DNA from: Polytrichum commune | Taxonomy: Eukaryota > Streptophyta > Polytrichopsida > Polytrichales > Polytrichaceae | Assembly: GCA_950295325.1 (NCBI GenBank) | Contig: OX485809.1 | Span: 4,590,001 to 4,654,000 of the forward strand | Length of the DNA stretch: 64,000 nt | Direction of reading: 5' to 3' | Part shown: piece after piece, positions 10,051 to 19,889 of the stretch | How the letters are laid out: every line of letters starts with the position of its first letter | Numbering within the stretch: the stretch's first letter is position 1 | Made by a program: the position numbers and the translations under genes | Notes under the pieces: model-generated | The model's input: the letters and a program-made list of their open reading frames with translations, nothing else | What the model was told of the DNA's origin: nothing | The model's database searches: none

Positions 10051-12889
10051 ATGGGACTCCTCTCTTTCTCTTCTTGTTCATGACCGGTGGCTAATCCAAG
10101 TAGACAACACTCCGGGCCTATGGGCTTCAATCCATGAAGAGAGTATTTCATCCATAGTCCTTTGGTATTGTTGTCCATGAGCAGACCACTTATGCTCCAT
10201 GTGTTGTGAGAATAGGTGGTAGTTTGTCATCCACTCTCCTTTCGAGAGTCATGTAGTTCGTAGTCATTCATTCACACATGATTTTTATTGAATCAAATCA
10301 TAAGGGTGGCTTAGACCTACGGCCTCAATCCGTCTCTCATAGAACCTCTGAGCTTGAGCTGCCTAAGGTCATAATAGTGCTCAGATGGATGACTTCCTAA
10401 CACCTGATTTTTGTTGCACCCTACCACCCATGGCCCACCCAATCATAGTGGGGGTATCCCGTTCAACCAACCATGTGAGAACCTAGGGGGTCGCCCTTGG
10501 GGGAGATAGGTGCCGACTGGCCTTTCCATGCATGTTCAAGGTGTTCACCTTCGAAAGGAGGCAGTAGACTTCAGGGCCCTTTAGTTCTCGTGATGCATAT
10601 TTTGGGATTACGCATACTTTAAACCGACTCAGAAACCGACCATAATTCACCCCGGTGGAAACATCAAAGTCGTCTTTTCTTCTTCTTTCCTTAATCATAA
10701 CTAGTCGGTCATCCAAGTAGAGATTGTCACTCCCCTGTGCTCTTCTATGTACACAGAAGAGAGCTATCTCATGTCACAACCTCTAGTTTATGTCCACGAG
10801 CAGACCGATCATGCCCCATCAACATGGCTGGAGTGGGTGAAACGTTTCGCAGGTCGTGTAGTCTGGATCTTTAGGTTTGATTGCTGTTACGGTTATGTAT
10901 TGATGTGAGGCATGCTAAGAGGACTTGAAGAATCATAAATCATCAGGCAGTGGAGGAAGGGACCATCCCGGGGCCACGAATCCTCTTCAGCGGCACTGCA
11001 CTCTCTCAGACAGGCGGCCATGGAGACATGCGACTTCGAGGAGAAGATGAAGTGCCCGCGTGCTGTCCTCTGTCACTAGGCCGTGTATGTGATGGAGTGG
11101 ATCAAGTGCGTCAGGCCGCTCGGGACGAGCTCCGCAAAGGGGCTCATCAGATCAAGATCATGGCGTCGGGTGGGGTGTCCTCTCCGACCGATAAATTGAC
11201 AAACTTACAGGTCTGATGAACCTACATTCGAGCGATGCTTTCAACCGGTTCAATTGCGATCATGATTCCTGTGTTGATTTTGTTAGTCTTCTCGAGGGGG
11301 GTGTTACTTCCTTCAAAACAAGTATGTGTAACCCCCTGGCGTTCAGAGGGTATATTTCCTACACTTATTTATAAATACGAATGCACAATCTGTATATGCA
11401 TTATTTATTTAAAGAAGATATTCAAAAACATAATTACACTATTTACTTTTTTCCTCAGAGATATTCTTTAATTTATTGGGAGATTTGGTTGGGGGTTGGT
11501 TGTTTTTACATATAATACTTTCCAAGTTCAGTTAGTTTTCGGTGCATGGTTAGAAATTCAGATTTGAGCAACAAAGATAAAGATATTCTTGAATTTCTAT
11601 TCCTAGTGAGGAGTTCGCATTCTTGTGGCATGAAAACATGAAGCCTTTGCTAGATGTTTCTTATAGTGTGATAATCCTTATAACAAACAGTTGATGAATT
11701 TTTACATGAGCAGTCTTCTGAGATCCCACAAACCTACCAATAGAGGAGAGAATGTTTACCTGCAACTCAGCAAAATGGTTGCCACGGCCAACTGTCCCTA
11801 AACTCTGAATGTCAAATTGTGTGGGTTTCACTCCTGCCTCTTCTAGCATCTCTACAAGATCAACCTAGAATATTAGTTTGTCCTGCTTGGAAATGCTGTC
11901 TGTGATGTGGCATAATTCCAGAGGATATCCCATTTAGGTTAGTTCAAATAGTAAAGGAAAGTCATAAAAGGCGTTAGGATACAATATTAGACATCTGCTA
12001 GAGATCCCAACGCTTACAAAGAGGTTGAAGGTGAATAAGGCCCCCTCCGCACTAGAGAGGTTGAGAGCTAGAAGAAAGGATCCTCTCATTGGCAACAAGG
12101 AGCCTCTTACTCATGCTTGTTCACTGAAATCCGCTATACACACATTAAGCTTTCGACTCGAGAGCTTGAGCTTTTTACCAGGCTTACAACACTTGATGGT
12201 GCCTTGACGGATCCCTTGTGGAACGACTACGACAAGCTTTCAGTCAAAATTCAAGTTACGTCCATGAGGTAGGTTGGGAATGTCGAGAGCTCGAGCTCTT
12301 GTTCTTTGTGCCCCAACCCGAATAGGGCTTTCAAGGTTTCTTTGGATTGTCATGAATGCTTTCTAGTTTTGTAACATTCCCCCCTTGCTATCTCACTTTG
12401 AGCATGTCCACTTTACAATTGCTCAAACTATTGAGAGCTTGAAGATTGATCAACTGAGCTCTCAATAATTTGAGCTTTGGATGAAAGCCTGTGAACTCCA
12501 AGTATCAAACTCCCACCCAGAAAAACTTGCAAGTTCAAGCTCTCAACTCAAGGTGTACATCGTAAAATTGTTAAGGGTTAGGGATGTACTCGAGTAATTG
12601 CCGCCCCAGGGACCTTCAAGCTGAATAGTTTCGGCCCATTGATCGAGCGTCCTTGACTTACAAGCAGATGATGATGACAAAGATGTTTTGACTAAAAGTA
12701 GTCCACACCCAATGTCAGAGCCTACCAAAGTAGGATACCAAATTCCCTGAGAAGCCACTGCCGTACCAATGGGACATGAAGGGCCTGCATGGAGATCAGG
12801 AAGGCCTACAGCCAAAATAACTCCTGGAAGGGTCGCCACATTCTTCAGTTGTTGAATTGCCACATCTTCCACAAGGCTCTCATTCGCGA

Positions 12890-13560
12890 TGACAACCACT
12901 TTCGCTAACTTTGCAGAAGATTTCTTGCTATCTGCATGCATTGAGATAGTAATTAAGCATGTTAAATTCCACATTGAAATTTGAGTACCTACTCGACATG
13001 TTGATTTTGATGATGGAGGTGAATCATTGTTCAAATAACATCCTTCAGTGGTACCAATCATTTTGCACTATTATTTTGAGCTTTCTGTGACTAAATGACA
13101 GTAAGGAAATGGATTAGAGGTCTTTGTTGATGGTAGCAATTTTACAGGTTTGTATTGACCTGGAGATTTCTTGCTCCCTGCATTGAATTAGAAAGTAAGC
13201 ATGTTGAATTCAGCATTGAAAGAATACCTACTCCAAATGTTGATTTGATGATTGAATTGAATAATGTTCAAATAACATCCTCCAGGTGTAACAATCATTT
13301 TGCACTATCATTTTGAGCTTTCATTCTGTGACTAAATGGAAGTAAAGAAATCGAATACAGGTCTTGATCGACTTTTGCTAGCTGCATTGAGATAGTAATT
13401 AAGCATATTGAATTCAACATTGAAAGACTACTCCCCATGTGGATTTGATGAATTGAAGTCACAATTGTTGTTCAAAAAAAGACTTACCCTTCAGTTGTAA
13501 CTGATAGTGCGAAGAACTACTCTGTTCTACCCAAATTTTTTGGAGTTTATAAGCAGACTT
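12890..13560. repeat. Three tandem copies of the RtcB-like exon 3 acceptor region
   Basis: Units begin near 12915, 13152 and 13368 and share ttgagatagtaattaagcat, gttcaaataacatcc and atcattttgcactat (weaker in the last). Read on the minus strand each has a polypyrimidine-poor acceptor tgcag followed by a codon run of the type (D/G/A)SK(K/S). Only the first continues into the real exon. The second would give a 6-codon micro-exon with a following GT. Confidence 0.75.
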
Positions 13561-13741
13561 TCTGAATGTAACATATCAACTTTCTGGTATTGTGACCTTT
13601 CTGTGATTGAATAAGGAACTGTAAGACAGGTCTTGGTGGTAACAGCTTAGGCCTGGATTGACCTGTACTACAAATCACAGCAAGGAAATAGAACACAGGT
13701 CTCGATTGATTGCTAAAGGACAAAAAGAAAGGGTGAGACAT
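13547..13741 (-). other. Repetitive open stretch in RtcB-like intron
   Basis: A 64-codon open frame repeats the theme RPVF/RPVL (SRPVFYFLAVI, PRPVLQFLIQS). This reflects more tandem copies of the segment caggtcttgat..acttttgc seen at 13120-13390. I see no family match and regard coding as unlikely; it could be an unspliced or alternative exon. Confidence 0.25.
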
Positions 13742-14546
13742 TTAAGTCAAAATGTGGGAAGAAAAGAGAAAGAATAGATAACCTGAAGCGGAAGTGCTAT
13801 CCATAATACATGACTCTCCGGAAGAAACCAAGAGGGTGTTACAAATAACCGCACTGGTGTTTGCGTCTTCCTCATTTTGGAGCTCTTTGCCATTGGTGTC
13901 AAACAATCTCACCTACACACACACACACACAGTACTGGTCTCAGTAAGACCTCCAAATTTTGCTTGGAATTTTCGCAAACACTATTGATAAGAAACGGAA
14001 GTGATGGTTATGTCCAGACGCCCGTAACACCTGTTCGAATATTCGGAAAATCTGGCAAATTCAGACTGCGTTTTGGGGGTTTAGGGTTCTGGGTTTTGAA
14101 GGATATTCCTGTTCTGTGTCACAACTTCACTGATTCGATCAGAATTCAACTCGGGGATCGCTGGAAATCTAGGGACAATTTACTACAATATGTATATATG
14201 TATATGTATATATATATATATACATATTGTAGCTGTCTAATTCTTTCTCGGCTCGTCGGACTCACAATGATCCTAAACATTCATTACTGTTGATGAGGAG
14301 GGAACTTGATACTTTCGTCGGAGTGACTATTTAAGAACCGTTTTGGAGCCTGAAAGGCTTCAATAAAGGCTTACTTACTTGAGAGTGAGGAATTCGCAAT
14401 TTGTCAGACGCTGCTTGTCTTGCTTGATTCAGAAGGCTGCCATCTTGTAACAACAGCACAACCTTTGAATCCGTGCGTCGTACATTACGAACCAATGTGA
14501 TTCGCAACTTCTTCTTGTAGGTTTTCTTCCCTTCTTTCCCTTCCAT

Positions 14547-15475
14547 CGAAACAAGATAATCAACCAAAGAAACGCTATATCGAAATGCTGTATCGAAATT
14601 ACACCACGAGGGGTAGGATCAATTCTACCACAACCAATGCCACTTCCAAAACCTAACCCTCCGTCACCTGCTTGTGATGGTATTCACATACGAGTGTGGA
14701 GGACCTTAAGCAACTTACGATGATCGACCAAGAAATGATGTATAGAAATGCTGAATCCAAATTACACTGTGAGGGGTTAACCCTCCAAAGCTGAACCCTC
14801 CGAAATCCGCTTGTGATGCACCACTGATTTCTGGCCCAGCAGCTTTGACTATTCAGAGCAAGAATTTCATGGTGGGACCCAGACCGATGATGAATCCGTA
14901 TCTTGAAGCCAACTCTAGAGGAAGAGTGAAGCCCAAGTCAAAACAAACTGGTAGCTAATCACTGAGAACCTTACAGCTATAGATGGGATGGTCAAGGGGC
15001 TTTGCATATAAGTAGGCACTCAGATGATTTGTGAAGTCCTGAGGATAAAACACTGTTGATGCATGTGGTGGACATTCTTGAAAATCCGGGCGCCCCCAGT
15101 TGTGCTTGATTGAAGAATGGAAATGGTGAGTTTTGAAGTGTTTTGTTTTGAAGTCTCTGATGGTGGGGTTTTTCTTGGAATATTGTATTTTTCTAAGATA
15201 TAGCGTACTTATTGGTCTCCGTGAAAAAAGTAGTTGTGAGAGCTTAGAGTGCTCTATTTTTGTAGTTAGTCTCTAGCCATAACGTTCCACTCCATGAAGA
15301 GTTTACAATTTTTTTCCAAAATGAGAGAGAGACAACCTACAAACAATTGCATCATTGGCGATTGTTCTTTTGTCGTGCTTCGATGTCCTCAGATTTGTTT
15401 TTAGCAGTTTCTAAGCTTATTGTGGGATTTTGCAAATTTTGTGTTGCACTACCTAATATCGGTTAGGATAATACA
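14547..15475. promoter_or_regulatory. Shared divergent promoter region of the RtcB-like and DUF4804-like genes
   Basis: The two start codons face away from each other, 929 bp apart. The RtcB side contains a two-unit tandem duplication (14571-14690 and 14733-14830, period about 160 bp) with aaatgctg.at.gaaattacac and cgaggggt motifs. No clear TATA box or other element can be named. The divergent arrangement allows, but does not prove, common regulation. Confidence 0.45.
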
Positions 15476-18400
15476 ATGACGATCAAAACAACGGACATCG
15501 ACGCATTGCGACGAGCATCGGATGCATTCTTCGCGAATTGCAAGGCGCCTGTAACCACGAACCTCATCAAGAATGTCATCGACCGGAGTTCGCAGCCGAA
15601 TGCGACCGCCGCACGGATTGCGAGTCACGCAAATGCCACCCGCGTTCTTGTCCATAGCCGTCTGCTTCCTTTGTTGGATGAATTTCTGGTCCACAAACGA
15701 ACGCACGGAACAACGAGAGAGCAGGATTTGTATGTAAATATGTCGTCCGCGGATCTCGTTCGGCGATTGATTAGGAACCGGCCACTTTGTTTTTACAATT
15801 ACAGCGACACGACGATGCTTCGCGATGGGTCGCGGCCGCACGGGCGCGACTGGGAGCTCGTGGGCGCCAACAAAGAAGGAAAGATCGACATACGAAGTTA
15901 CCTCACTTATGACGAAATGCAGGTGATGATAGTGCCATTTCTTTATTCCTATCCCTCATCAATTCTATGAAGCAACTTCACTGGAAAGATATTGAACGAG
16001 CATTTGAAATCACTGCTAAAGTATTCGTGTACAAGGGTAAACTTATTAGTTATGATGAAATTCAGGTGATGTTATTTCTCTCATCAATTGCAGGAAGCCT
16101 GAAAGTTAAGGGGAATGAACACGGCTAATGTATCGGGTGATGTCATTTCTCTTATCAATTGAACGCTGCTACAGAATCGATCTACAAAGTCAACCCAACT
16201 AACGATGACTCTCAGGTTATGTCACTTCTCTCAACAATTGCAGGAAGACTGAAAGTTAAGGAGAATTGAACATTGCTAATAAGGAGTCGATCTACGCAGT
16301 TGTAACCTCACTTACGATGAGATTCAGGCGATGTCATTTCTCTCCTCAATTGCACGAAGCTTCACAAAGTTGAGAGCAATTGAACGCTTCTAAAGAAGCA
16401 TCCAGGATCAAGGATCCCTGACACTTTGAGGGAGATTTGCAGAAAGGTGATACGAGTATTTATATAGGTTAGGTTCTAGAGTTTCTCAATTAAGATTACC
16501 TTTGAATTGCAGGTAGGTGCATTGTTGGGGGTATCGTCACCAACCTTATTCATCAATGCTGGGGATCGGAGGAACGAGGGTAAAATCGCCCAGGCCGGCA
16601 CATTCGAGCCGGAAGGCGTGTACATCGGCTTGGTGGGCGCGAGGTTTCAGAAAGAGAACAAAATGGAATTCCAGCACATCATTGTGTCTGAAAGATTCAG
16701 TCGTCCCGAATTCGGTTACGGCGCCGAAGGCGCAACTCGAAACCCGTTGGCCGCATCACAACTCCGACCCTTTGCCAAACTCTATTGTCAACCACCATGC
16801 CCAAATTCTTCTTCCTCTCATCAACAACAACAACAACATCAAAGTCAACATCATCAACAACAAAAGCAACAACAACGAAATCATCAACAATATAAAAAAC
16901 AACAACAACGAAATTATCAACAACATCCACAACAACATCAACCCTATTTTCCTTCTTACCACGAAGCGCTGGCCGATGCCGCCGCGAGTCGTCAAAACTT
17001 TCACCCGCTACAGTCAGGATACTTTATCAACGTCGCAGCGTACAAGGCCCGAATCCGCATCTCAATCGAGTGCCTCCTGGTGGAAGCTGATGAGAGAGCT
17101 CACGAAGCCGGGACGAACGCACACGTGTATGTTGTCGGCCTTGGCCTTGGCGTCTGGGAGATTTGTGAGAAGCAGGCGGAGTGGTTTGTGGATGTGGTTG
17201 CTGATGCGTTGCAATCCATTCTGCTTTTGCATGTCGCAGATGTGGAGTTTGGTTGGTTTCCGCCGCATGTGTCCAAGTGTGCGGAGGCATCTAATGGCGA
17301 GCCTGTGCAAGGATTAGGTGGCAATCAAATCACAATTCACTTCACCAAACGCAGGTAGTTTATCTTGCATCTTCATTCTCGCAGCAAAGTTTGTGATTGG
17401 AATTATACAGGTTTGGGTTTTAAGGTTTATTCAATTCAAGGCGTTGCTGTAATCGGAGGTGATCTTGATACAGAATGTTATACTCTGGCTTTTGCTTGTA
17501 CTGTTGATCATCTCTTCCAGTTGTGGTACTAGCAAAATGTGTGATTCCATAAAGGTTCAGCAGGTCATACATCTTGCATCTTCATACTAGCAGCAAGAAG
17601 TGTGATTGCATACATGTTCAGGGTTTACAGTTTATTCAATTCAAGGCGTTGTTGTCAATGAAGATGATCTCGATGTAGAATGATATACCTTGGCCTGTGC
17701 ATGCACTGTCGGTGATTTCTTTTATTTGTGTTACTAGCAAAGTGTGTGACTGCATACAGGTTAAAGGTTTAAGGTTCAGGGTTTAGGGTTCATTCAATTC
17801 AAGTCGTTGTTGTAAGCGATGATCTCGATCCAAAGAGGTGACTCTGATGTTGCCGCCGGCATGAATTAAGGTGTCGCTTCATCTTCACGTTAGTCTAATT
17901 CTTTATGTAATTCTGAAACGAACCATCGTAAGAATTAGAGGGACCTTGAAGCCTCCTTTCTGAGGTGAACACCTTGAACGGGTGCGGACAAGCCAGCCGG
18001 CGCCGGCCTTGGGTTTAAGCTACCCGTTGATTTCACTATTGCATGAACTATTTGATAATTTCTTCCATTTTTGTTACTAGGAAAGTGTGTGATTCCATAC
18101 GGGTTACAGATTTAGAATTTTGGGTTCAGGGATTATTCAATTCATGGAATTCTTGTAATAAGGGATGATATCGATGTTGAATGATAGAGTTGGCTGTGCA
18201 TGCACTATTGGTGATTTCTTCCAATCGAATTTTGTATTGACCAGGGACAATGGTCATACCTCTTTGCATGCAGCCCCGCGGATCCTCTCCCACCGTCGGA
18301 TTCCCCCAAGCTGCTAGTGGCCTCTTATGCATGGGATGGAAATGCATTTCCAGGAAACGAGTATTGGATGGGATTTCTCAGCTCATCCGGAGATCCTGCA

Positions 18401-18517
18401 GCCGTCTGTTGTTCTATGATTGGGGAGCTACAAAATGCGTGGATCAATGAAGAATTTCCGAATCGGCAGTTTTTGGTGCAAACCATCGAATCTGAAGCCG
18501 CTTTGGGAGCATTATGA
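15476..18517 (+). CDS. DUF4804-like protein with macrodomain-like motifs, 3 exons, 510 aa
   Basis: Exons 15476-15922, 16513-17354 and 18274-18517 join in phase to an uninterrupted 510-residue frame; the third acceptor is the cag at 18271-18273, which is the only one I found that keeps frame. The order of motifs is VSSPTLFINAGDRRNEG (about 155-171), EFQHIIVSERF (about 205), a Gln/His/Asn-rich low-complexity tract (about 245-302), HVYVVGLGLGVWEI (about 352) and AWDGNAFPGNEYW with SSSGDPAA (about 449-470). From memory of the family, these resemble DUF4804, known from Legionella (MavL-type, with a macrodomain fold acting on ADP-ribose linkages) and some eukaryotes. The assignment and any ADP-ribosyl hydrolase activity are inference. 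The low-complexity tract looks like an insertion in a loop. No signal peptide or membrane segment is seen. It is divergent from the RtcB-like gene. Confidence 0.72.
15895..16345. repeat. Tandem copies of the DUF4804-like exon 1 donor region
   Basis: The real exon 1 end, tatgacgaaatgcag|gtgatg (donor at 15923), is echoed by tatgatgaaattcag|gtgatg near 16065, a partial copy near 16135, gatgactctcag|gttatg near 16215 and gatgagattcag|gcgatg near 16327. Each is followed by gtcatttctctc.tcaattg. Spacings are about 142, 150 and 112 bp. The last copy has lost its GT. Confidence 0.8.
16800..16945 (+). repeat. CAA-rich low-complexity tract in DUF4804-like exon 2
   Basis: Runs of caa and aac with interspersed cat encode a Gln/His/Asn-rich stretch of roughly 50 residues. 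The neighbouring frame is also open, as expected for such repeats. Likely expanded by slippage; length may vary between individuals. Confidence 0.85.
17345..18200. repeat. Tandem repeats filling DUF4804-like intron 2
   Basis: At least four units share gcagcaaagtgtgtgattgcat, acaggtt..gggtttaaggttta, ttcaattcaaggcgttgttgtaa and gatgatctcgatgtagaatga. They start near 17370, 17560, 17735 and 18075. The first two begin at a gcag|gt junction (17354 and 17566), so the exon 2 donor was copied too. An unrelated segment at about 17840-18030 interrupts the array. Confidence 0.75.
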
Positions 18518-19430
18518 GAAGTTCGTCTTTCAGTAAGGGTTGCATCTTTTTCTCCATGTGCAATTGGAGAATTGAGAGTTGGTGCTTTCAAGCGGCGTGT
18601 AGCAAATTTTTATACATCAGCTGACCCAAATGTTCAAGTCTAGAATCTACACATATGTGAATTTTAACTAAGTTCACATTTTCATTCACGAAAGAGCAAG
18701 TTATTTGGTTTTGTAAAGATGTACCTTCGACATTTCTAACGCATATGAAGTATGTATGCCTTACGTGGTCACGCTTCTTGATTGGAAGCCTATTTTTAAT
18801 TGATATAGGACAAGGCTTGGCACTAAGAATGGACTCTAAAATAACAGGTGTTACGATGAGATTGGACTCGAAGCATAAATACCTACCTTGCCCACTATGT
18901 CCAAATTCTTGTTGCTTGATCTACAGTCTCTCTGCAAGAAGCTTACTTGCCATTCCAGAGACACGTCTTTTGTAATTATCTCTGAGTTCACAAATCATCA
19001 ACCCATAATCATACTTACACAATCATAGATGAAAACAGACAGTAAATCAAACAACACTGACTATCATACCTTCATTGATGGAAACAATATAATATTCTCC
19101 ATTCAATCTCTTTTGATTGAAATGGAAATTGTAAAAGACAGAACACTTTCGTCTCCGTGTTCTTGTAATAGTATACGTGACATTAGATACAAAAAATGTT
19201 GTAGTACACTATCTTCTAAGATGGTATCAATTCAGCAGCTGAGGGAGTATCTTCTTTCTTTATTGGCTCAAGAAAGCAAAGGGCGTTGAACCATCTGTGC
19301 AGGTACTTGAGCAGCAGCAGGTTTTGTGCATTGGGTTCACCTTTGTCAGTTGATGCTAAGAAGTGTTTGTATGTGAGAAAGTATCTGATATTACAGTTCT
19401 TCTCGTATTCATTCTGGGATTCAATGGTTT
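18518..19430. other. Intergenic, no gene seen
   Basis: Lies between the stop of the DUF4804-like gene and the decayed copies of the amidohydrolase last exon. Short open frames here have no recognisable content. It should include the 3' UTR of the DUF4804-like gene. Confidence 0.4.
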
Positions 19431-19570
19431 CTGTTCTTGGGCCCCCTTGAGCACCATCAGGATTTCAGTCTCCGAATCTGTCAACAAGGACATGAAACTG
19501 TTGGCCAACAGATTTGTGCGCAACATCGACAGGTCCGAGAACACACCAGAAACCACCACTCCTCATCCGT
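19430..19570 (-). pseudogene. Decayed copy of the amidohydrolase last exon (most distal)
   Basis: The minus strand encodes GVFSDLSMLRTNLLANSF and then LLTDSETEILMVLKG, recognisably derived from GAFADLVVLRRNPLADAF and LITDPATAILMVLKEG of the real exon 6 at 20981-21352. About half the residues differ. It lies 1.5 kb downstream of the real gene end, so it is a tandem echo and not a used exon. Confidence 0.75.
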
Positions 19571-19889
19571 TGTTCCTTAAAATAAGAGTCAAAGAAAGTA
19601 AACTTCAACCATCAACCAGCATATGGGTGTGCAAGGTATGCACCGTAGTAGTTATTATGGACCCTTTTTGGATTTCAGCATATGTAGAGGTCTGATAACC
19701 AAAAACGCCATGTGCATATTAGCTCAACTCTCAAATCCAAATGAGGGCCATGAGAGTTGAGCATTCTATGTTTTAAGGTCAAGATGAGTGTCTTTTAAGT
19801 TCTTGGAAGTGAACATAATAGTACTAAGCCCATAATTCTCGACTCCTTGTTCTCTTTCTATCTAGAGGAGTTGGCTAGGGGTCTTCGGC

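Larger units (their letters stand above)
8042..11210 (+). pseudogene. Truncated amidohydrolase copy, exons 1-3 only
   Basis: Mirror copy of the 5' half of the complete amidohydrolase gene on the right. Exons are 8042-8224 (61 codons), 9428-9634 (69) and 10947-11210 (88), all with intact splice sites and no stop codons. They encode the HxH metal motif (DAHVHV) and the IKIMASGG lysine, but not the later His, His and Asp metal ligands. The copy ends 340 bp after exon 3 at the inner breakpoint, so it cannot make the whole barrel. Because its upstream array is also copied it may still be transcribed. Transcription would then run into the RtcB-like gene in antisense. The protein sequence equals the right copy. 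Confidence 0.9.
2933..11551 (+). repeat. Left arm of giant inverted repeat (about 8.6 kb)
   Basis: This block is the reverse complement of 23660-32038. Left plus right coordinates sum to 35211 from about 3885 to 11551, with only isolated substitutions seen (for example a synonymous change in amidohydrolase exon 3 and one near 11533). From 2933 to about 3630 the sum is 34969 because the left arm has 242 bp that the right arm lacks. That outer part shows about 4 mismatches in a 200-bp stretch compared by eye. The outer edge lies 492 bp past the SWEET stop; the inner edge lies in an intron of the RtcB-like gene. Flanks differ completely beyond both edges. It carries tandem arrays, a Harbinger MITE and amidohydrolase exons 1-3. 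Confidence 0.95.
11760..14546 (-). pseudogene. RtcB-like (RtcB2/PrfH-associated type) RNA ligase gene, 3' part missing
   Basis: RtcB enzymes join 2',3'-cyclic phosphate RNA ends to 5'-OH ends using GTP and a metal. Exons read on the minus strand: 14546-14379 (starts MEGKEGKK, 56 codons), 13912-13783, 12931-12590 and 11864-11760. The third holds LPGVILAVGLPDLHAG and VGSDIGCG, matching the RtcB metal site (Asp and Cys of DxGCG), then LEGPWGGN. The fourth holds SLGTVGRGNHFAELQ, the RtcB GNHF motif. GSD.GCG instead of GYDINCG places it nearer the PrfH-linked subfamily than the main plant RtcB. Phases of exons 1-3 join; exons 3 and 4 do not join directly, so an exon between them is missed or lost. 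Everything after GNHFAELQ, including the guanylated His, is absent: the left-arm junction at 11551 lies 209 bp further on. Confidence 0.82.

Noticed and set aside
16697-17310. Open frames with Val/Asp- or Leu-rich runs opposite the DUF4804-like exon 2
   Set aside because: They are produced by the CAA-rich low-complexity tract read in other frames.
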